Assembly: GCA_001274695.2 (NCBI GenBank)
Contig: LARU01000004.1
Location: forward strand, 558,001-622,000
DNA from: Azoarcus sp. PA01
Lineage (GTDB): Bacteria; Pseudomonadota; Gammaproteobacteria; Burkholderiales; Rhodocyclaceae
DNA length: 64,000 nucleotides
Direction: 5' to 3'
The position numbers and the translations under genes were made by a program. Below, piece after piece: positions 1 to 11,675 of this stretch. The notes beneath the pieces are model-generated. The model worked only from the letters and a program-made list of their open reading frames with translations, searched no databases and was not told the DNA's origin. The stretch's first letter is position 1; every line of letters begins with the position of its first letter.

Positions 1-671
1 TCGACGAGCTCGTTGATCGCGCGGATTGCGACCTGCATCTGCTGGTGGCCGAACATTACCGCACCGAGCATGACTTCTTCCGACAGTTCCCTGGCTTCCG
101 ATTCGACCATCAGCACGGCCGCTTCGGTACCGGCGACCACCAGGTTGAGTTGGCTGGTCTTGAGCTGTTCGACCGTCGGGTTGAGCAGGTACTGGCCGTC
201 GCCATAGCCGACGCGGCATGCGCCGATCGGGCCGTCGAACGGAACGCCGGAAATCGCCAGCGCGGCCGACGCGCCAATCATCGCCGGGATGTCCGGATCG
301 ACTTCCGGGTTGAGCGACAGCACGGTGATGATGACCTGGACTTCGTTATAGAAGCCTTCCGGGAAAAGCGGACGGATCGGACGGTCGATCAGGCGGCTGG
401 TCAGCGTTTCCTTCTCGGTGGGACGGCCTTCACGCTTGAAGAAGCCGCCCGGGATGCGCCCCGCGGCGTAGAATTTCTCGACGTAGTCGACGGTAAGCGG
501 GAAAAAATCCTGTCCCGCCTTGGCCTCCTTGGCGGCGACGACCGTGGCCAGCACGATCGTGTCGTCCATGTTGACGATCACGGCACCGCCGGCCTGGCGA
601 GCGATCTCGCCTGTTTCGAGCGTTACGGTATGGGCACCGTACGCGAAGGTTTTCTTGATAGCGGTAGGCAA
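1..671 (-). CDS. pnp: Polyribonucleotide nucleotidyltransferase, N-terminal part (cut by window edge)
   Basis: Phosphorolytic 3'-5' exoribonuclease of mRNA decay, a degradosome partner in many bacteria. The reading frame from 671 gives [16 protein letters not shown], followed by [19 protein letters not shown] and [10 protein letters not shown], typical of the first RNase PH domain. About 223 of the usual ~700 residues lie in the window; the rest is beyond position 1, so this is an edge truncation. The start is TTG, preceded by GAGAGGATC at good spacing; no ATG precedes the conserved N-terminus in this frame. It follows rpsO on the same strand, the classic rpsO-pnp order, with a terminator-like hairpin between them. 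Confidence 0.95.
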   Translation of the reverse strand, partial: MPTAIKKTFAYGAHTVTLETGEIARQAGGAVIVNMDDTIVLATVVAAKEAKAGQDFFPLTVDYVEKFYAAGRIPGGFFKREGRPTEKETLTSRLIDRPIRPLFPEGFYNEVQVIITVLSLNPEVDPDIPAMIGASAALAISGVPFDGPIGACRVGYGDGQYLLNPTVEQLKTSQLNLVVAGTEAAVLMVESEARELSEEVMLGAVMFGHQQMQVAIRAINELV

Positions 672-738
672 AGTGAAGATCCTCTCGATAAATGGTGCAG
701 CAAACTACAACTGCGATGTTTGACAAATCCGACGCCGC

Positions 739-780
739 AAAAACAAAGCCGGTGCGGCCCCGTGGGGCGCGCACCGGCTT
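739..780 (-). terminator. Intrinsic terminator/attenuator between rpsO and pnp
   Basis: Read on the minus strand, a GC-rich stem (arms at 746-757 and 769-780) is followed by a T-rich tract (complement of 739-747). This is a typical Rho-independent terminator downstream of rpsO. Because pnp starts only about 70 nt further on, it probably gives partial readthrough, or pnp has its own promoter. Confidence 0.75.
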
Positions 781-833
781 GCCGGCTTAAGTTGCCTTTT
801 TCAGCGCTGTCGGACTCGCCACGGCCAGCGTGA

Positions 834-1103
834 TTACTTGCGCAGACCCAGACGCTCGATCAGGTTGCGGTAGCTGTCGGCGTTCTTGCCTTTCAGGTAG
901 TCCAGCAGCTTGCGGCGCTGGCTGACCATCTTGAGCAGACCGCGGCGCGAGTGGTGATCCTTCGCGTTGGCCTTGAAGTGACCGGTCAGCCCATTGATGC
1001 GGGCGGTGAGAAGCGCGACCTGGACTTCCGGGGAACCGGTGTCGCCTTGGGCGCGCTGGAAGTCGGTGACGATCTGCGACTTGGATGCGGTATCGAGAGC
1101 CAT
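834..1103 (-). CDS. rpsO: 30S ribosomal protein S15
   Basis: Primary 16S rRNA-binding protein of the small-subunit platform. The 89 residues from [12 protein letters not shown] to LIERLGLRK match the usual S15 length exactly, with the conserved HHSRRGLL and [12 protein letters not shown] segments. The frame is open for a further 24 codons upstream, but those residues are not S15-like, so the ATG at 1103 is chosen. It lies 78 bp after truB and is followed by a strong hairpin and then pnp. Confidence 0.97.
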   Translation of the reverse strand: MALDTASKSQIVTDFQRAQGDTGSPEVQVALLTARINGLTGHFKANAKDHHSRRGLLKMVSQRRKLLDYLKGKNADSYRNLIERLGLRK

Positions 1104-1181
1104 GTGGGTGTTTACTCTTTTCGTTCTGCCAATCAGAAGCGGACGATTATACCGAACGCTGCCCGGAAAACTCAATCGTTA

Positions 1182-2108
1182 TCAAGATTGTTGCGCTGTG
1201 GCGACCGTCGAAACGAGACGTTTTGGCGACAACGTGCCGTTTCCGTCGCATTCCCCCAGCCCGAGGTAACGGCCTTCGCCGTAAATGCGCACCAGCCCCG
1301 CTGCGCCACCGTGAGCCGCAAGCGCGCGTCCCTGCAGAAGCAGCCCGGCCTCGGCGGCACCGAGTTCGATGCGCGGCAGATGAACCACCAGCGCATCGAC
1401 CGGCGCCAGCAGCCCGGCGCGCGACTCCGGAGGCACCGCTTCCAGCGCCGTGAGCGTGACGGCCTCGTCCACGTTGAAGGATCCGATCCTTGTCCGCCGC
1501 AATTCGGTGAGATGCCCGCCGCAACCGAGCAGGCGGCCCAGGTCGATTGCCAGCGTGCGGATATAGGTTCCCTTGCTGCAATCGACGCGGATCCGCAACG
1601 AATCACCCTCCACGCCGAGCAGTTCGAGCGAATGGATCGTCACCGGGCGCGCGGCGCGCTCGACTTCGATCCCGGCGCGGGCATATTCGTAAAGGGGCTT
1701 GCCGTCGCGCTTGAGCGCCGAATACATCGGCGGCACCTGCTCGATTGCACCGGTCAGCGCCGCCAGCGCCTGACGGATCGAATCGTCCGTCACGTGCACC
1801 GGAGCGGTTGCGATCGCCACGCCTTCCGCGTCGCCGGTCGCCGTTTCGATGCCGAGCCGCACCGTGGCCTCGTAGGCCTTGTCGGCATCGAGCAGCATCT
1901 GCGAGAACTTCGTCGCCTCGCCAAGAGTCAGCGGCAGCAATCCGGTTGCCATCGGGTCCAGCGTTCCGGTATGCCCTGCCTTCGCTGCGTTCAGGAGACG
2001 GCGCGCCGTCTGCAAAGCGGCGTTGGACGTCAGGCCGCGGGGCTTGTCGAGCAGCAGGACGCCGTCGACGATCCGGCGCTGATGCCGGAATTGTTTCGAG
2101 GCTTTCAA
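1182..2108 (-). CDS. truB: tRNA pseudouridine(55) synthase TruB
   Basis: Isomerises U55 in the T-loop of elongator tRNAs. The 308 residues show the family N-terminus (GVLLLDKPRGLTSN), the catalytic loop HTGTLDPMATG with Asp51, and the SKGTYIRTL motif near residue 180; a C-terminal PUA-like segment completes the protein. An in-frame stop (the rbfA stop) lies three codons upstream and there is no ATG before the conserved part, so the start must be the TTG at 2108. It begins 6 bp after rbfA, consistent with translational coupling. Confidence 0.95.
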   Translation of the reverse strand: MKASKQFRHQRRIVDGVLLLDKPRGLTSNAALQTARRLLNAAKAGHTGTLDPMATGLLPLTLGEATKFSQMLLDADKAYEATVRLGIETATGDAEGVAIATAPVHVTDDSIRQALAALTGAIEQVPPMYSALKRDGKPLYEYARAGIEVERAARPVTIHSLELLGVEGDSLRIRVDCSKGTYIRTLAIDLGRLLGCGGHLTELRRTRIGSFNVDEAVTLTALEAVPPESRAGLLAPVDALVVHLPRIELGAAEAGLLLQGRALAAHGGAAGLVRIYGEGRYLGLGECDGNGTLSPKRLVSTVATAQQS

Positions 2109-2114
2109 ATCTGC

Positions 2115-2498
2115 TCAGCTCTCCGGATCGTCCTTGTGGCGGGCGTCATCATCCCGGACCACCTGGTCGATGAGCTGCGACATGCGGCTGCCGCGCTCGA
2201 CCGAACTGTCGTAATTAAAATGCAGCTCGGGCAGCGTGTGGATGCGCACCCGTTTGCCGAGCTCGCGACGCAGAAAACCGCTCGCGCGGCGCAACCCCGT
2301 CAGAATCTCGTCGAGCCCTTCCTCGCCCTTCATCGACGTGAAAAAGACTTTCGCGTGCGCGTAATCGGGCGTGATCTCGACGTCGGTCAAAGTGATGAAC
2401 CCGACGCGCGGGTCCTTCACTTCGAGCCGGATCAGCTCCGCCAGCTCGCGGCGGATCTGCTCCGCGACGCGCTGGCTTCGGGAAAACTCCTTGGGCAT
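2115..2498 (-). CDS. rbfA: 30S ribosome-binding factor A
   Basis: KH-fold factor that binds the 30S subunit and assists late 16S rRNA 5'-end maturation. The 127 residues begin MPKEFSRSQRVAEQIRRELAE and carry the family hallmarks VGFITLTDVEITPDYAHAKV and RIHTLPELHFNYD. It begins 3 bp after the infB stop and ends 6 bp before truB, inside the nusA-infB operon. ATG start at 2498. Confidence 0.96.
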   Translation of the reverse strand: MPKEFSRSQRVAEQIRRELAELIRLEVKDPRVGFITLTDVEITPDYAHAKVFFTSMKGEEGLDEILTGLRRASGFLRRELGKRVRIHTLPELHFNYDSSVERGSRMSQLIDQVVRDDDARHKDDPES

Positions 2499-2501
2499 GA
2501 T

Positions 2502-5333
2502 TTACAGGGTCCGGGCGATTTCCTGAATCTCGAACACCTCGAGCTGGTCACCTTCCTGGACGTCGTTGAAGTTGCGGATCGAAAGGCCGCATTCGAAACC
2601 GAACTTGACCTCCTTGACGTCGTCCTTGAAGCGCTTGAGCGACTCGAGCTCGCCGGTGTGGATGACGACGTGGTTGCGAAGAACGCGTACCTGCGACCCG
2701 CGCTTGACGACGCCTTCGAGCACATAACAGCCTGCGACCGTTCCGACTTTCGGCACCTTGAACACCTGGCGCACTTCGACCAGGCCGATGACGTTCTCGC
2801 GGCGTTCGGGGGCCAGCATCCCGGAGAGCGCGGCCTTCACTTCGTCGACCGCGTCATAGATGATGTTGTAGTAACGGATATCGACACCGAAAGTTTCCGC
2901 CAGCTTGCGTGCGCCGGCATCGGCACGGGTGTTGAAGCCAATGATGACCGCTCCGGAAGCCTGCGCGAGGTTGACGTCCGATTCCGAGATCGCGCCTACC
3001 GCGGAGTGGATCGCGTTGACCCGCACTTCGTCGGTCGACAGCTTGTTCAACGCCTGCACCAGGGCTTCCTGCGAACCCTGCACGTCCGCCTTGATGATCA
3101 GCGGCAAGGTCTTGACTTCGCCTTCGGCCATCTGTTCGAACATGCTTTCGAGCTTCGCCGCCTGCTGCTTCGCGAGTTTGACCTCGCGGTACTTGCCTTG
3201 GCGGAACAGCGCGATTTCGCGCGCCTTCTTCTCGTCGGCCAGCGCGATCGCCTCATCGCCCGCAGCCGGCACGTCCGACAGGCCGAGAACTTCGACCGGA
3301 ATCGACGGACCGGCGTGGTCGATTGGCTTGCCGTTCTCATCGAGCATCGCCCGAATGCGGCCGAACGTCGCCCCGACGAGCATCACGTCGCCCTTGCGCA
3401 ACGTCCCCGACTGCACGAGCAACGAGGCGACCGGGCCGCGGCCCTTGTCGAGCCGCGCCTCGATGATCAGGCCTTTCGCGGGAGAATCGACCGGCGCCGT
3501 CAGTTCGAGCACTTCGGCTTGCAGCAGCACGGCTTCGAGCAGCGGGTCGATGCCCTCGCCCGTCTTCGCCGACACGTTGATGAACATCACGTCGCCGCCG
3601 TATTCCTCGGGCAGCACGCCTTCGGCGACGAGTTCCTGCTTGACGCGATCCGGATTGGCGTCGGGCTTGTCGATCTTGTTGACCGCGACGACGAGCGGAA
3701 CGTTGGCCGCTTTCGCGTGGTGAATCGCTTCGCGCGTCTGCGGCATCACGCCGTCGTCGGCAGCGACCACCAGAATGACGATGTCGGTCGCTTTCGCGCC
3801 CCGGGCACGCATCGCGGTGAACGCCTCGTGGCCCGGCGTATCGAGGAACGTGAGCATGCCGCGCGGCGTCTCGACGTGGTATGCGCCGATGTGCTGCGTG
3901 ATGCCGCCCGCCTCACCGGACGCGACTTTCGCGCGCCGGATGTAGTCGAGCAGCGACGTCTTGCCGTGGTCGACGTGGCCCATGACGGTGACGACCGGCG
4001 CGCGCGGCTCGACGCTCGCGTCGTGATGCGCTTCGGCGCTCTCGAGGTAGGTATCCGGGTCGTCGAGCTTCGCGGCGAACGCCTTGTGCCCCATTTCCTC
4101 GACCAGGATCATCGCCGTTTCCTGATCGAGCACCTGGTTGATCGTCACCATCGATCCCATCTTCATGAGAATCTTGATGACCTCGGCGGCCTTGACCGAC
4201 ATCTTGTGCGCGAGGTCGGCGACGGAAATGGTTTCCGGCACGTGAATTTCACGCACCACCGGTTCGGTCGGCGCCTGGAAGCTCTTGTGCTCGTCCTGCG
4301 CGCCGCGCCTGCCGCCGCCGCGCGCGCCGCGCCACGATCCGGTCGTGGCACCGACTTCTCCGCGGGTCTTCAGGCCGCGGCGCTTCGCGCTTTCCCCAGC
4401 CGTCTCGCCACGTGCGGTTCGCTTCGCGTCCTTGCCGGCGGGTTTTTCCTCGGTCTTGGCGGGGCGGTGCAGCGTGCCGACGGGCGCCTTGGGGGCTTCC
4501 TTGACCTGCGGCTTGGCTGCTTCGGCACGCCGCTCGGCCTCCGCGCGCACCCGTGCCTCTTCTTCGGCACGGCGTGCTTCGGCAGCCGCACGTGCCGCCG
4601 CTTCGCGATCCTGCTTTGCCTTGAGGTCAGCAGCCTGGCGAGCGCGCAACTCTTCGTGCCGTCGCGCTTCACGTTCGCGGGCAGCGCGTTCTTCGTCGCT
4701 CAGGATCGACACGCGCAGCGGCGCCCTAGACGGCGCGCGAGCGGGAGCCTCGGTTTTTGCCGATACGGAAGCTTCCACGGTGGCCGGTTCGCGTTCGGGC
4801 TGAGGCTCGGGTTCAGGTTCCGGCTCGGGTTCCGGCTCGGGTTCGGGTTCCGGTTCGACGATGGGCTCGGGTTCCGGCTCGGGTTCGCGCACCGGTTCCG
4901 GTTCGGGAGTGACTTCCGCGACGGGCTCGACGATGTTTTCGGTGTCGGGTGCGGGCTCGATTTCCCCCATCGCCAGGTCTGCGGTTTCCTCTTCGATCTG
5001 CGCGCTCTCGAGCGTGCCCGTCTCGGGGCTCACGTCATCGCGTTTCATGAAGACGCGCTTCTTGCGCACTTCGACCTGGACGGTGCGGGCGCGGCCCGAC
5101 GAATCGGTCGCGCGAATTTCCGACGTTTGCTTGCGGGTCAGGGTGATCTTGCCTTTCGGCTGGCTCTGGCCGTGAGACCGGCGCAGATATTCGAGCAGTC
5201 TGGCCTTGTCCTGTTCAGTCAGCAGTTGGTCGGCACCGCTCTTCTCGACTCCGGCCTTCTGCAACTGCTCGAGCAGCACCGAGGCCGGCATCTTAAGTTC
5301 GCCGGCGAACTGGGTTACGCTCATCTGTTCCAT
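2502..5333 (-). CDS. infB: Translation initiation factor IF-2
   Basis: GTPase that delivers initiator tRNA to the 30S subunit and promotes subunit joining. The 943-residue protein begins [16 protein letters not shown] (IF2-N domain). A long charged, repeat-rich linker follows (PEPEP tract, then an Ala/Glu/Arg-rich likely helical stretch), then a second IF2-N domain. The G domain has GHVDHGKT near residue 450, DTPGH and NKID, and the IF-2 C-terminal domains follow. A TTG lies one codon upstream, but ATG at 5333 sits 6 nt after GGGAGG and is preferred. It starts 13 bp after nusA. Confidence 0.97.
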   Translation of the reverse strand: MEQMSVTQFAGELKMPASVLLEQLQKAGVEKSGADQLLTEQDKARLLEYLRRSHGQSQPKGKITLTRKQTSEIRATDSSGRARTVQVEVRKKRVFMKRDDVSPETGTLESAQIEEETADLAMGEIEPAPDTENIVEPVAEVTPEPEPVREPEPEPEPIVEPEPEPEPEPEPEPEPEPQPEREPATVEASVSAKTEAPARAPSRAPLRVSILSDEERAAREREARRHEELRARQAADLKAKQDREAAARAAAEARRAEEEARVRAEAERRAEAAKPQVKEAPKAPVGTLHRPAKTEEKPAGKDAKRTARGETAGESAKRRGLKTRGEVGATTGSWRGARGGGRRGAQDEHKSFQAPTEPVVREIHVPETISVADLAHKMSVKAAEVIKILMKMGSMVTINQVLDQETAMILVEEMGHKAFAAKLDDPDTYLESAEAHHDASVEPRAPVVTVMGHVDHGKTSLLDYIRRAKVASGEAGGITQHIGAYHVETPRGMLTFLDTPGHEAFTAMRARGAKATDIVILVVAADDGVMPQTREAIHHAKAANVPLVVAVNKIDKPDANPDRVKQELVAEGVLPEEYGGDVMFINVSAKTGEGIDPLLEAVLLQAEVLELTAPVDSPAKGLIIEARLDKGRGPVASLLVQSGTLRKGDVMLVGATFGRIRAMLDENGKPIDHAGPSIPVEVLGLSDVPAAGDEAIALADEKKAREIALFRQGKYREVKLAKQQAAKLESMFEQMAEGEVKTLPLIIKADVQGSQEALVQALNKLSTDEVRVNAIHSAVGAISESDVNLAQASGAVIIGFNTRADAGARKLAETFGVDIRYYNIIYDAVDEVKAALSGMLAPERRENVIGLVEVRQVFKVPKVGTVAGCYVLEGVVKRGSQVRVLRNHVVIHTGELESLKRFKDDVKEVKFGFECGLSIRNFNDVQEGDQLEVFEIQEIARTL
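4801..4910 (-). repeat. Pro-Glu dipeptide repeat inside infB
   Basis: A short-period tandem repeat of hexamers encoding Pro-Glu runs, interrupted by IVEPEPEPE and VREPEPE variants, in the IF-2 linker. It should form an extended acidic spacer between the N-terminal domains. The nearly identical hexamers could allow length variation by slippage. Confidence 0.85.
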
Positions 5334-5346
5334 CAATGCCCTCCCG

Positions 5347-6822
5347 TCATTCTTCGAACCAGTGCGCCCGCGCGACCGAAATCAACGCACTTGCCCGTTC
5401 TTGATCGATCCCGGCGATCTCGACCAGCTCATCCACAGCCAGGTCGGCCAGATCATCCCGGGTCAGGACACCGTGCCGGGCCAGCGTGGCGGCAAGCGGC
5501 TTGTCCATTCCTTCCAGGTTGATCAGGTCGTCGGAAACATTCTCCAGATGCTCTTCCGTGACGATCGCCTCGGTAAGAAGCACGTTTCGAGCCCGATTGC
5601 GCAGCTCGTTGACCGTACCCTCGTCGAAAGCCTCGATCTCGAGCATTTCGGCGAGCGGCACATAGGCGATTTCCTCGAGCGACGAGAAACCTTCGTCGAT
5701 CAGGATGTCCGCGAGTTCATCATCGACATCGAGCTTTTCCATGAACAGCTCGCGCAGCCCTTCGCGTTCCTGGCCGGTCTTCTGCGCGGACTCTTCCTCG
5801 CTCATCAGATTGATCGTCCAGCCCGTGAGTTCGGATGCGAGCTTGACGTTCTGCCCGTTGCGCCCGATCGCGATCGCCAGGTTGTTCTCGTCGACCACGA
5901 CGTCCATCGCGTGGCTTTCCTCGTCAACGACGATGGACACGACTTCGGCCGGTTGCAAGGCTGCGATGACGAACTGCGCCGGATCGGCCGACCAGACGAT
6001 GATATCGATCTGCTCGCCGGCAATCTCGTTGCGCACCGCGGTGACGCGCGAACCGCGCAGACCGACGCACGTGCCGATCGGATCGATGCGCGGGTCGTTC
6101 GACTGCACCGCGATTTTCGCCCGCAGGCCCGGGTCGCGCGCGCAGGCCTTGATCTCGAGCAGCCCGTCCTCGATTTCCGGCACTTCGAGCTCGAAGAGCT
6201 TGCCGACGAATTCCGGCGCGGTGCGAGACAGGATCAGCTGCGGGCCCCGCGCGCCCCGATCGATGCGCAGCAGGAACGCCTTGACGCGGTCGCCGACGCG
6301 CAGGTTTTCCCGCGGAATCATCTGGTCGCGCGGAATCACGGCTTCGAGCCGGCCGATCTCGATGATCGCGTTGCCGCGCTCCATGCGCTTGATCGAGCCC
6401 GAAACCAGATGTTCCTTGCGTTCGAGGAAGTCGTTCAGAATCTGTTCGCGCTCGGCGTCGCGGATGCGCTGCAGGATGACCTGCTTGGCCGCCTGGGCGC
6501 CGATGCGACCGAAATCGATCGGCTCGAGCGGCTCCTCGATGTATTCCCCGAGTTCGATGCCGGGGACCATCTCGCGGGCGTCGATGATGCCCATCTCGGC
6601 TTCGTCGTTGACGACCTCCTCGTCGGGCATCACGACCCAGCGCCGGAAAGACTCGTAGTCGCCGGTATCGCGGTCGATCGTCACGCGCACGTCGGCTTCA
6701 TCGTTGATGCGTTTCTTGGTTGCGGAGGCGAGCGCACTCTCCAGTGCGCCGAAGACGATGTCCTTGGCCACATTCTTTTCGCGCGCCAGCGCATCCACAA
6801 GCAGCAATATCTCGCGGCTCAT
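5347..6822 (-). CDS. nusA: Transcription termination/antitermination factor NusA
   Basis: RNA polymerase-binding elongation factor that modulates pausing, termination and antitermination. The 491 residues show the N-terminal polymerase-binding domain ([18 protein letters not shown]), an S1 domain around residues 135-200, and tandem KH domains. The KH region contains the landmarks [21 protein letters not shown] and [18 protein letters not shown]. Two acidic C-terminal helix-hairpin repeats follow ([22 protein letters not shown]), the gamma/beta-proteobacterial form. It lies between rimP and infB, the classic order. ATG start at 6822. Confidence 0.97.
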   Translation of the reverse strand: MSREILLLVDALAREKNVAKDIVFGALESALASATKKRINDEADVRVTIDRDTGDYESFRRWVVMPDEEVVNDEAEMGIIDAREMVPGIELGEYIEEPLEPIDFGRIGAQAAKQVILQRIRDAEREQILNDFLERKEHLVSGSIKRMERGNAIIEIGRLEAVIPRDQMIPRENLRVGDRVKAFLLRIDRGARGPQLILSRTAPEFVGKLFELEVPEIEDGLLEIKACARDPGLRAKIAVQSNDPRIDPIGTCVGLRGSRVTAVRNEIAGEQIDIIVWSADPAQFVIAALQPAEVVSIVVDEESHAMDVVVDENNLAIAIGRNGQNVKLASELTGWTINLMSEEESAQKTGQEREGLRELFMEKLDVDDELADILIDEGFSSLEEIAYVPLAEMLEIEAFDEGTVNELRNRARNVLLTEAIVTEEHLENVSDDLINLEGMDKPLAATLARHGVLTRDDLADLAVDELVEIAGIDQERASALISVARAHWFEE

Positions 6823-6848
6823 TAATCAAAACCTCCACATCCGAAAGC

Positions 6849-7277
6849 TCAAAACTTGGGCACCAGGCGTGCTTTCTCGATTTCATCGAAGGGAAAGGCA
6901 ACTTCGCCTTTCTCGGTGCGCAATCGCACCACGCCTTCGCTCAGTCCCTCGAGCACCCCGATGAAATTTCGCTGATTGCCGATCGGCATGCGTAGCCGCA
7001 CCTGCACTTCGTCGCCCGCGAAGCGTTCGAAGTCGGCGGTTTTTTTTAGCGGCCGATCAAGGCCGGGCGAGGAGATTTCGAGCCGGTCGTAGTCGACGTT
7101 CTCGACTTCGAACACGCGGGTGAGCTGATTGCTGACCGTGGCACAATCATCCACCGTCACGCCGCGCTCGATATCGATGAAAACGCGCATCAGCCGCCCT
7201 TTCGGGGAAGTCTCGAAATCGACCAGCTCGAAGCCGAGCCCGCTGACAACCTGTTCAACCAGACCTTCGACGTCCAT
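6849..7277 (-). CDS. rimP: Ribosome maturation factor RimP
   Basis: Assists 30S subunit maturation. The chosen start gives 142 residues beginning MDVEGLVEQVVSGLGFELV. Family motifs follow: FIDIERGVTVDDCATVSNQ and EISSPGLDRPLKK, and an SH3-like C-terminal domain. GTG codons at 7289 and 7283 are alternative in-frame starts (up to 146 aa); none has a clear ribosome-binding site. It is the first gene of the rimP-nusA-infB operon; an intrinsic-terminator-like hairpin lies immediately upstream. Confidence 0.93.
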   Translation of the reverse strand: MDVEGLVEQVVSGLGFELVDFETSPKGRLMRVFIDIERGVTVDDCATVSNQLTRVFEVENVDYDRLEISSPGLDRPLKKTADFERFAGDEVQVRLRMPIGNQRNFIGVLEGLSEGVVRLRTEKGEVAFPFDEIEKARLVPKF

Positions 7278-7290
7278 TTCCACGCCCACA

Positions 7291-7314
7291 AATAAAAAAT
7301 GGGCTAACGCCCAT
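7291..7314 (-). terminator. Terminator-like hairpin in the rimP leader
   Basis: On the minus strand ATGGGC-GTTA-GCCCAT (complement of 7299-7314) is followed by TTTTTATTT. It lies downstream of the predicted rimP promoter and only about 14-20 nt before the rimP start, so it could attenuate the whole operon. A GGGCT near the predicted transcript start could pair with the AGCCC arm as a weak antiterminator; that pairing is inference. Confidence 0.65.
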
Positions 7315-7373
7315 CCCTGTTGATTCCCAACTGAAAACTGGAGGACCGAAAATTAGACCCGCCAAAGCCCTAA

Positions 7374-9608
<2,235 letters not shown>

Positions 9609-9702
9609 GCTTCCCTCGGCCCGCATCGCTCACAAAGCGGCGGGCATGCAGGGCGTGCGTGACGAAACGCCCGCCGGCAGGCGCGAACGAACCGTCGCGC
9701 GC

Positions 9703-10491
9703 TCAGTGCATCGACCAGCCGTGACTCACCATGAACGACTGGCCGGTGAACGCGGCGCCGGGGAAGGTGGCGAGGAACAGCACGGTGCGCGCGATCTCGT
9801 CGACCGTCGTGAACGCTCCATCGACGGTCGCGCCGAGCATCACCTTGCGGACGACCTCCTCTTCGCTGATCCCGAGCTCCCTCGCCTGCTCGGGGATCTG
9901 TTTGTCGACCAGCGGAGTGCGCACGAAACCCGGACAGACGACATGTGAGCGCACGCCGTGCACCGCCCCTTCCTTCGCCAGCACCCGCGCCAGCCCGAGC
10001 AGGCCATGCTTGGCGGTCACGTATCCGGACTTCAACGGCGACGCGAGGTGGGAATGGACCGAGCCGAGGTAGATCACGACGCCGCCGCGCTTGTCCTTGT
10101 ACATGTGCCGCAGCGCCGCGCGCGTCGTCAGAAACGCGCCGTCGAGATGGACGGCGAGCAACTTCTTCCAGTCGGCGAACGAGAAGGCGACGATCGGGTT
10201 GACGATCTGGATGCCGGCATTCGAGACCAGCACGTCGACGCTGCCGTATTTCGCCGCCACTTCGTCGATGCCGCGATCGACGGCCGCTTCATCGGTCACG
10301 TCCATCGCGAGCGCGCTCGCCTGCCCGCCCAGAGCGACGATCCCGCGCGCCACCTCGTCGGCACTCTTCAGGTCGAGGTCCGTGACCACCACTGTCGCGC
10401 CTGCCTGCGCGAGATGCTCGGCGATCGCCTTGCCGATGCCGCTGCCGGCGCCGGTGACGACAGCGACTTTCCCATCCAGCCGTTCGCTCAT
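9703..10491 (-). CDS. Short-chain dehydrogenase, 3-hydroxybutyrate dehydrogenase type
   Basis: Classical SDR of 262 residues: cofactor loop TGAGSGIG near residue 12, NAG near residue 90, catalytic Ser in GSVHSH and the YVTAK (YxxxK) motif. The C-terminal lid contains [17 protein letters not shown] and ends [12 protein letters not shown], features I associate with D-3-hydroxybutyrate dehydrogenases that link polyhydroxybutyrate breakdown to acetoacetate. Start ATG at 10491 follows AAAGGAG. Convergent with fadH; no polyhydroxybutyrate genes are nearby, so the substrate is inferred from sequence resemblance only. Confidence 0.8.
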   Translation of the reverse strand: MSERLDGKVAVVTGAGSGIGKAIAEHLAQAGATVVVTDLDLKSADEVARGIVALGGQASALAMDVTDEAAVDRGIDEVAAKYGSVDVLVSNAGIQIVNPIVAFSFADWKKLLAVHLDGAFLTTRAALRHMYKDKRGGVVIYLGSVHSHLASPLKSGYVTAKHGLLGLARVLAKEGAVHGVRSHVVCPGFVRTPLVDKQIPEQARELGISEEEVVRKVMLGATVDGAFTTVDEIARTVLFLATFPGAAFTGQSFMVSHGWSMH

Positions 10492-10596
10492 CGGAAAAAC
10501 TCCTTTCCTCAATGACAAGCCGTTAAAGATAGAAATCTGGGTACGCGACCGGTGAAAGCAAGGAAGGATCGTAAGCCCCGCTCTCCTGCCGCCCCC

Positions 10597-11097
10597 TCAC
10601 TTGCCCGGATCGTCGATCTCCGGGAGGCTCAGCGTTCCTTTTTCGCTGAAGCGCGTCACGCCAAATGCGCCGCCGCCCAGCTTGCCGCGCAGAAGATAGG
10701 GCACGCCGTCGAGCGCACCGCCCTCGACGAGCGCGAGCGCTTGGCGCATCGCGGTGAAGGCGGAAACCGTCACGGGAACGCTGAGCAGCGCTTCACCGAA
10801 CCGCGGCACGCTGCCTTTCGTGCCACTGACACCGCTCGCAAACGGCTTGCCGTTCAACTCCAGCTCGACTGCCAGGCCGTCGTAGTCGAGCGGCGCCTCG
10901 TTCGGGTTCTGAAGCCGAAGCTTGAGGTTGAAGCGCATCTCGAGGCCTTCGCCCCGGAGCGGGTCGATCCCGACGACGGCGATGCGCACGGGATCGCGAG
11001 CGGCCATTCCCGCGCAGCCACCGAGCACCAGCGCGAGCAGCAGCGTCGCTACGCCGAGAAGGATGCGGACGGAAACCGGTCCTGGATGCGAGAGCAT
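10597..11097 (-). CDS. LEA type 2 family lipoprotein
   Basis: Predicted lipoprotein of 166 residues: a hydrophobic signal segment (ILLGVATLLLALVLGGCAG) ends in an LGGC lipobox. A single domain with NPNEAPLDYDGLAVELELNGKPFASG resembles water-stress/hypersensitive-response (LEA14) domains found in periplasmic lipoproteins of many proteobacteria. Start ATG at 11097 has GAGG eight nt upstream; a GTG at 11106 is an alternative. Function unknown. It lies about 100 bp downstream of the next gene on this strand. Confidence 0.75.
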   Translation of the reverse strand: MLSHPGPVSVRILLGVATLLLALVLGGCAGMAARDPVRIAVVGIDPLRGEGLEMRFNLKLRLQNPNEAPLDYDGLAVELELNGKPFASGVSGTKGSVPRFGEALLSVPVTVSAFTAMRQALALVEGGALDGVPYLLRGKLGGGAFGVTRFSEKGTLSLPEIDDPGK

Positions 11098-11209
11098 CAG
11101 CGGCACCTCATGATGAACCGAGCGGAGGAAGACTTTACGAGTCGGCTTCGAAGCGCTTCGTTCGCGGGCGTACGTGAAGCGGTTCGGGGCAGCCTCGGAT
11201 GAACGGTGA

Positions 11210-11593
11210 TCAGAGCTGGGTCTGGACGCTCTCGACGGTGATCACGAGGGCGCCGCGCGCCCACGGAAAAGCCGATTTCGCGCGCTCGGCAAGTTCGCCT
11301 TGCTCCAGGATCGCGCCTGTTCCCCGCAGCACGCAGCCTTGGCCCGGACCGTGATTCCCCTGCACGGCGCGGGACGCGACGAGCACCTGGACGCGATTGT
11401 TGCGTTGCAGGTTGTCCTCGGTCTGGCGGTAGTAGCCGGCCGGCATGACGAGCCGGTCTTCGTCGAATCCGAGCCGGCGCAGATAGTCGCCCCAGTTGCC
11501 GACGACGTGGGGACCGTCCGGCCCTTCGGTGACGATGGTCACGAATTCGGTCTTGTCCAGGAGCTCCCGGGTCACGGCATCGATTGCGCTCAT
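11210..11593 (-). CDS. Small FMN-binding split-barrel (pyridoxamine-phosphate-oxidase-like) protein
   Basis: The 127 residues form one split-barrel domain: [22 protein letters not shown], then [34 protein letters not shown] and [14 protein letters not shown]. From memory, the pattern (T.G.DGPH.V..W..YL, the G..KT..N element, GPG.G and WARAALVITV) closely resembles the FMN-binding protein of Desulfovibrio vulgaris, a one-domain electron carrier with no known enzyme activity. ATG start at 11593 after AAAGGAAC. It lies 82 bp downstream of ppsA and may be co-transcribed with it. Physiological role unknown. Confidence 0.75.
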   Translation of the reverse strand: MSAIDAVTRELLDKTEFVTIVTEGPDGPHVVGNWGDYLRRLGFDEDRLVMPAGYYRQTEDNLQRNNRVQVLVASRAVQGNHGPGQGCVLRGTGAILEQGELAERAKSAFPWARGALVITVESVQTQL

Positions 11594-11675
11594 TGTTGTT
11601 CCTTTTCAGCGAATGGCAGGGATCGAGCGGCTTCCGCACGCGGAGCCGCTCGTTGGATGGGACGGACGCGCGGAA

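Noticed and set aside
951..5522. 1523-codon open frame on the plus strand across rpsO, truB, rbfA and infB
   Set aside because: Antisense shadow of well-supported genes in GC-rich DNA; composition is His/Arg/Asp-rich as expected for an opposite-strand frame, with no domain.
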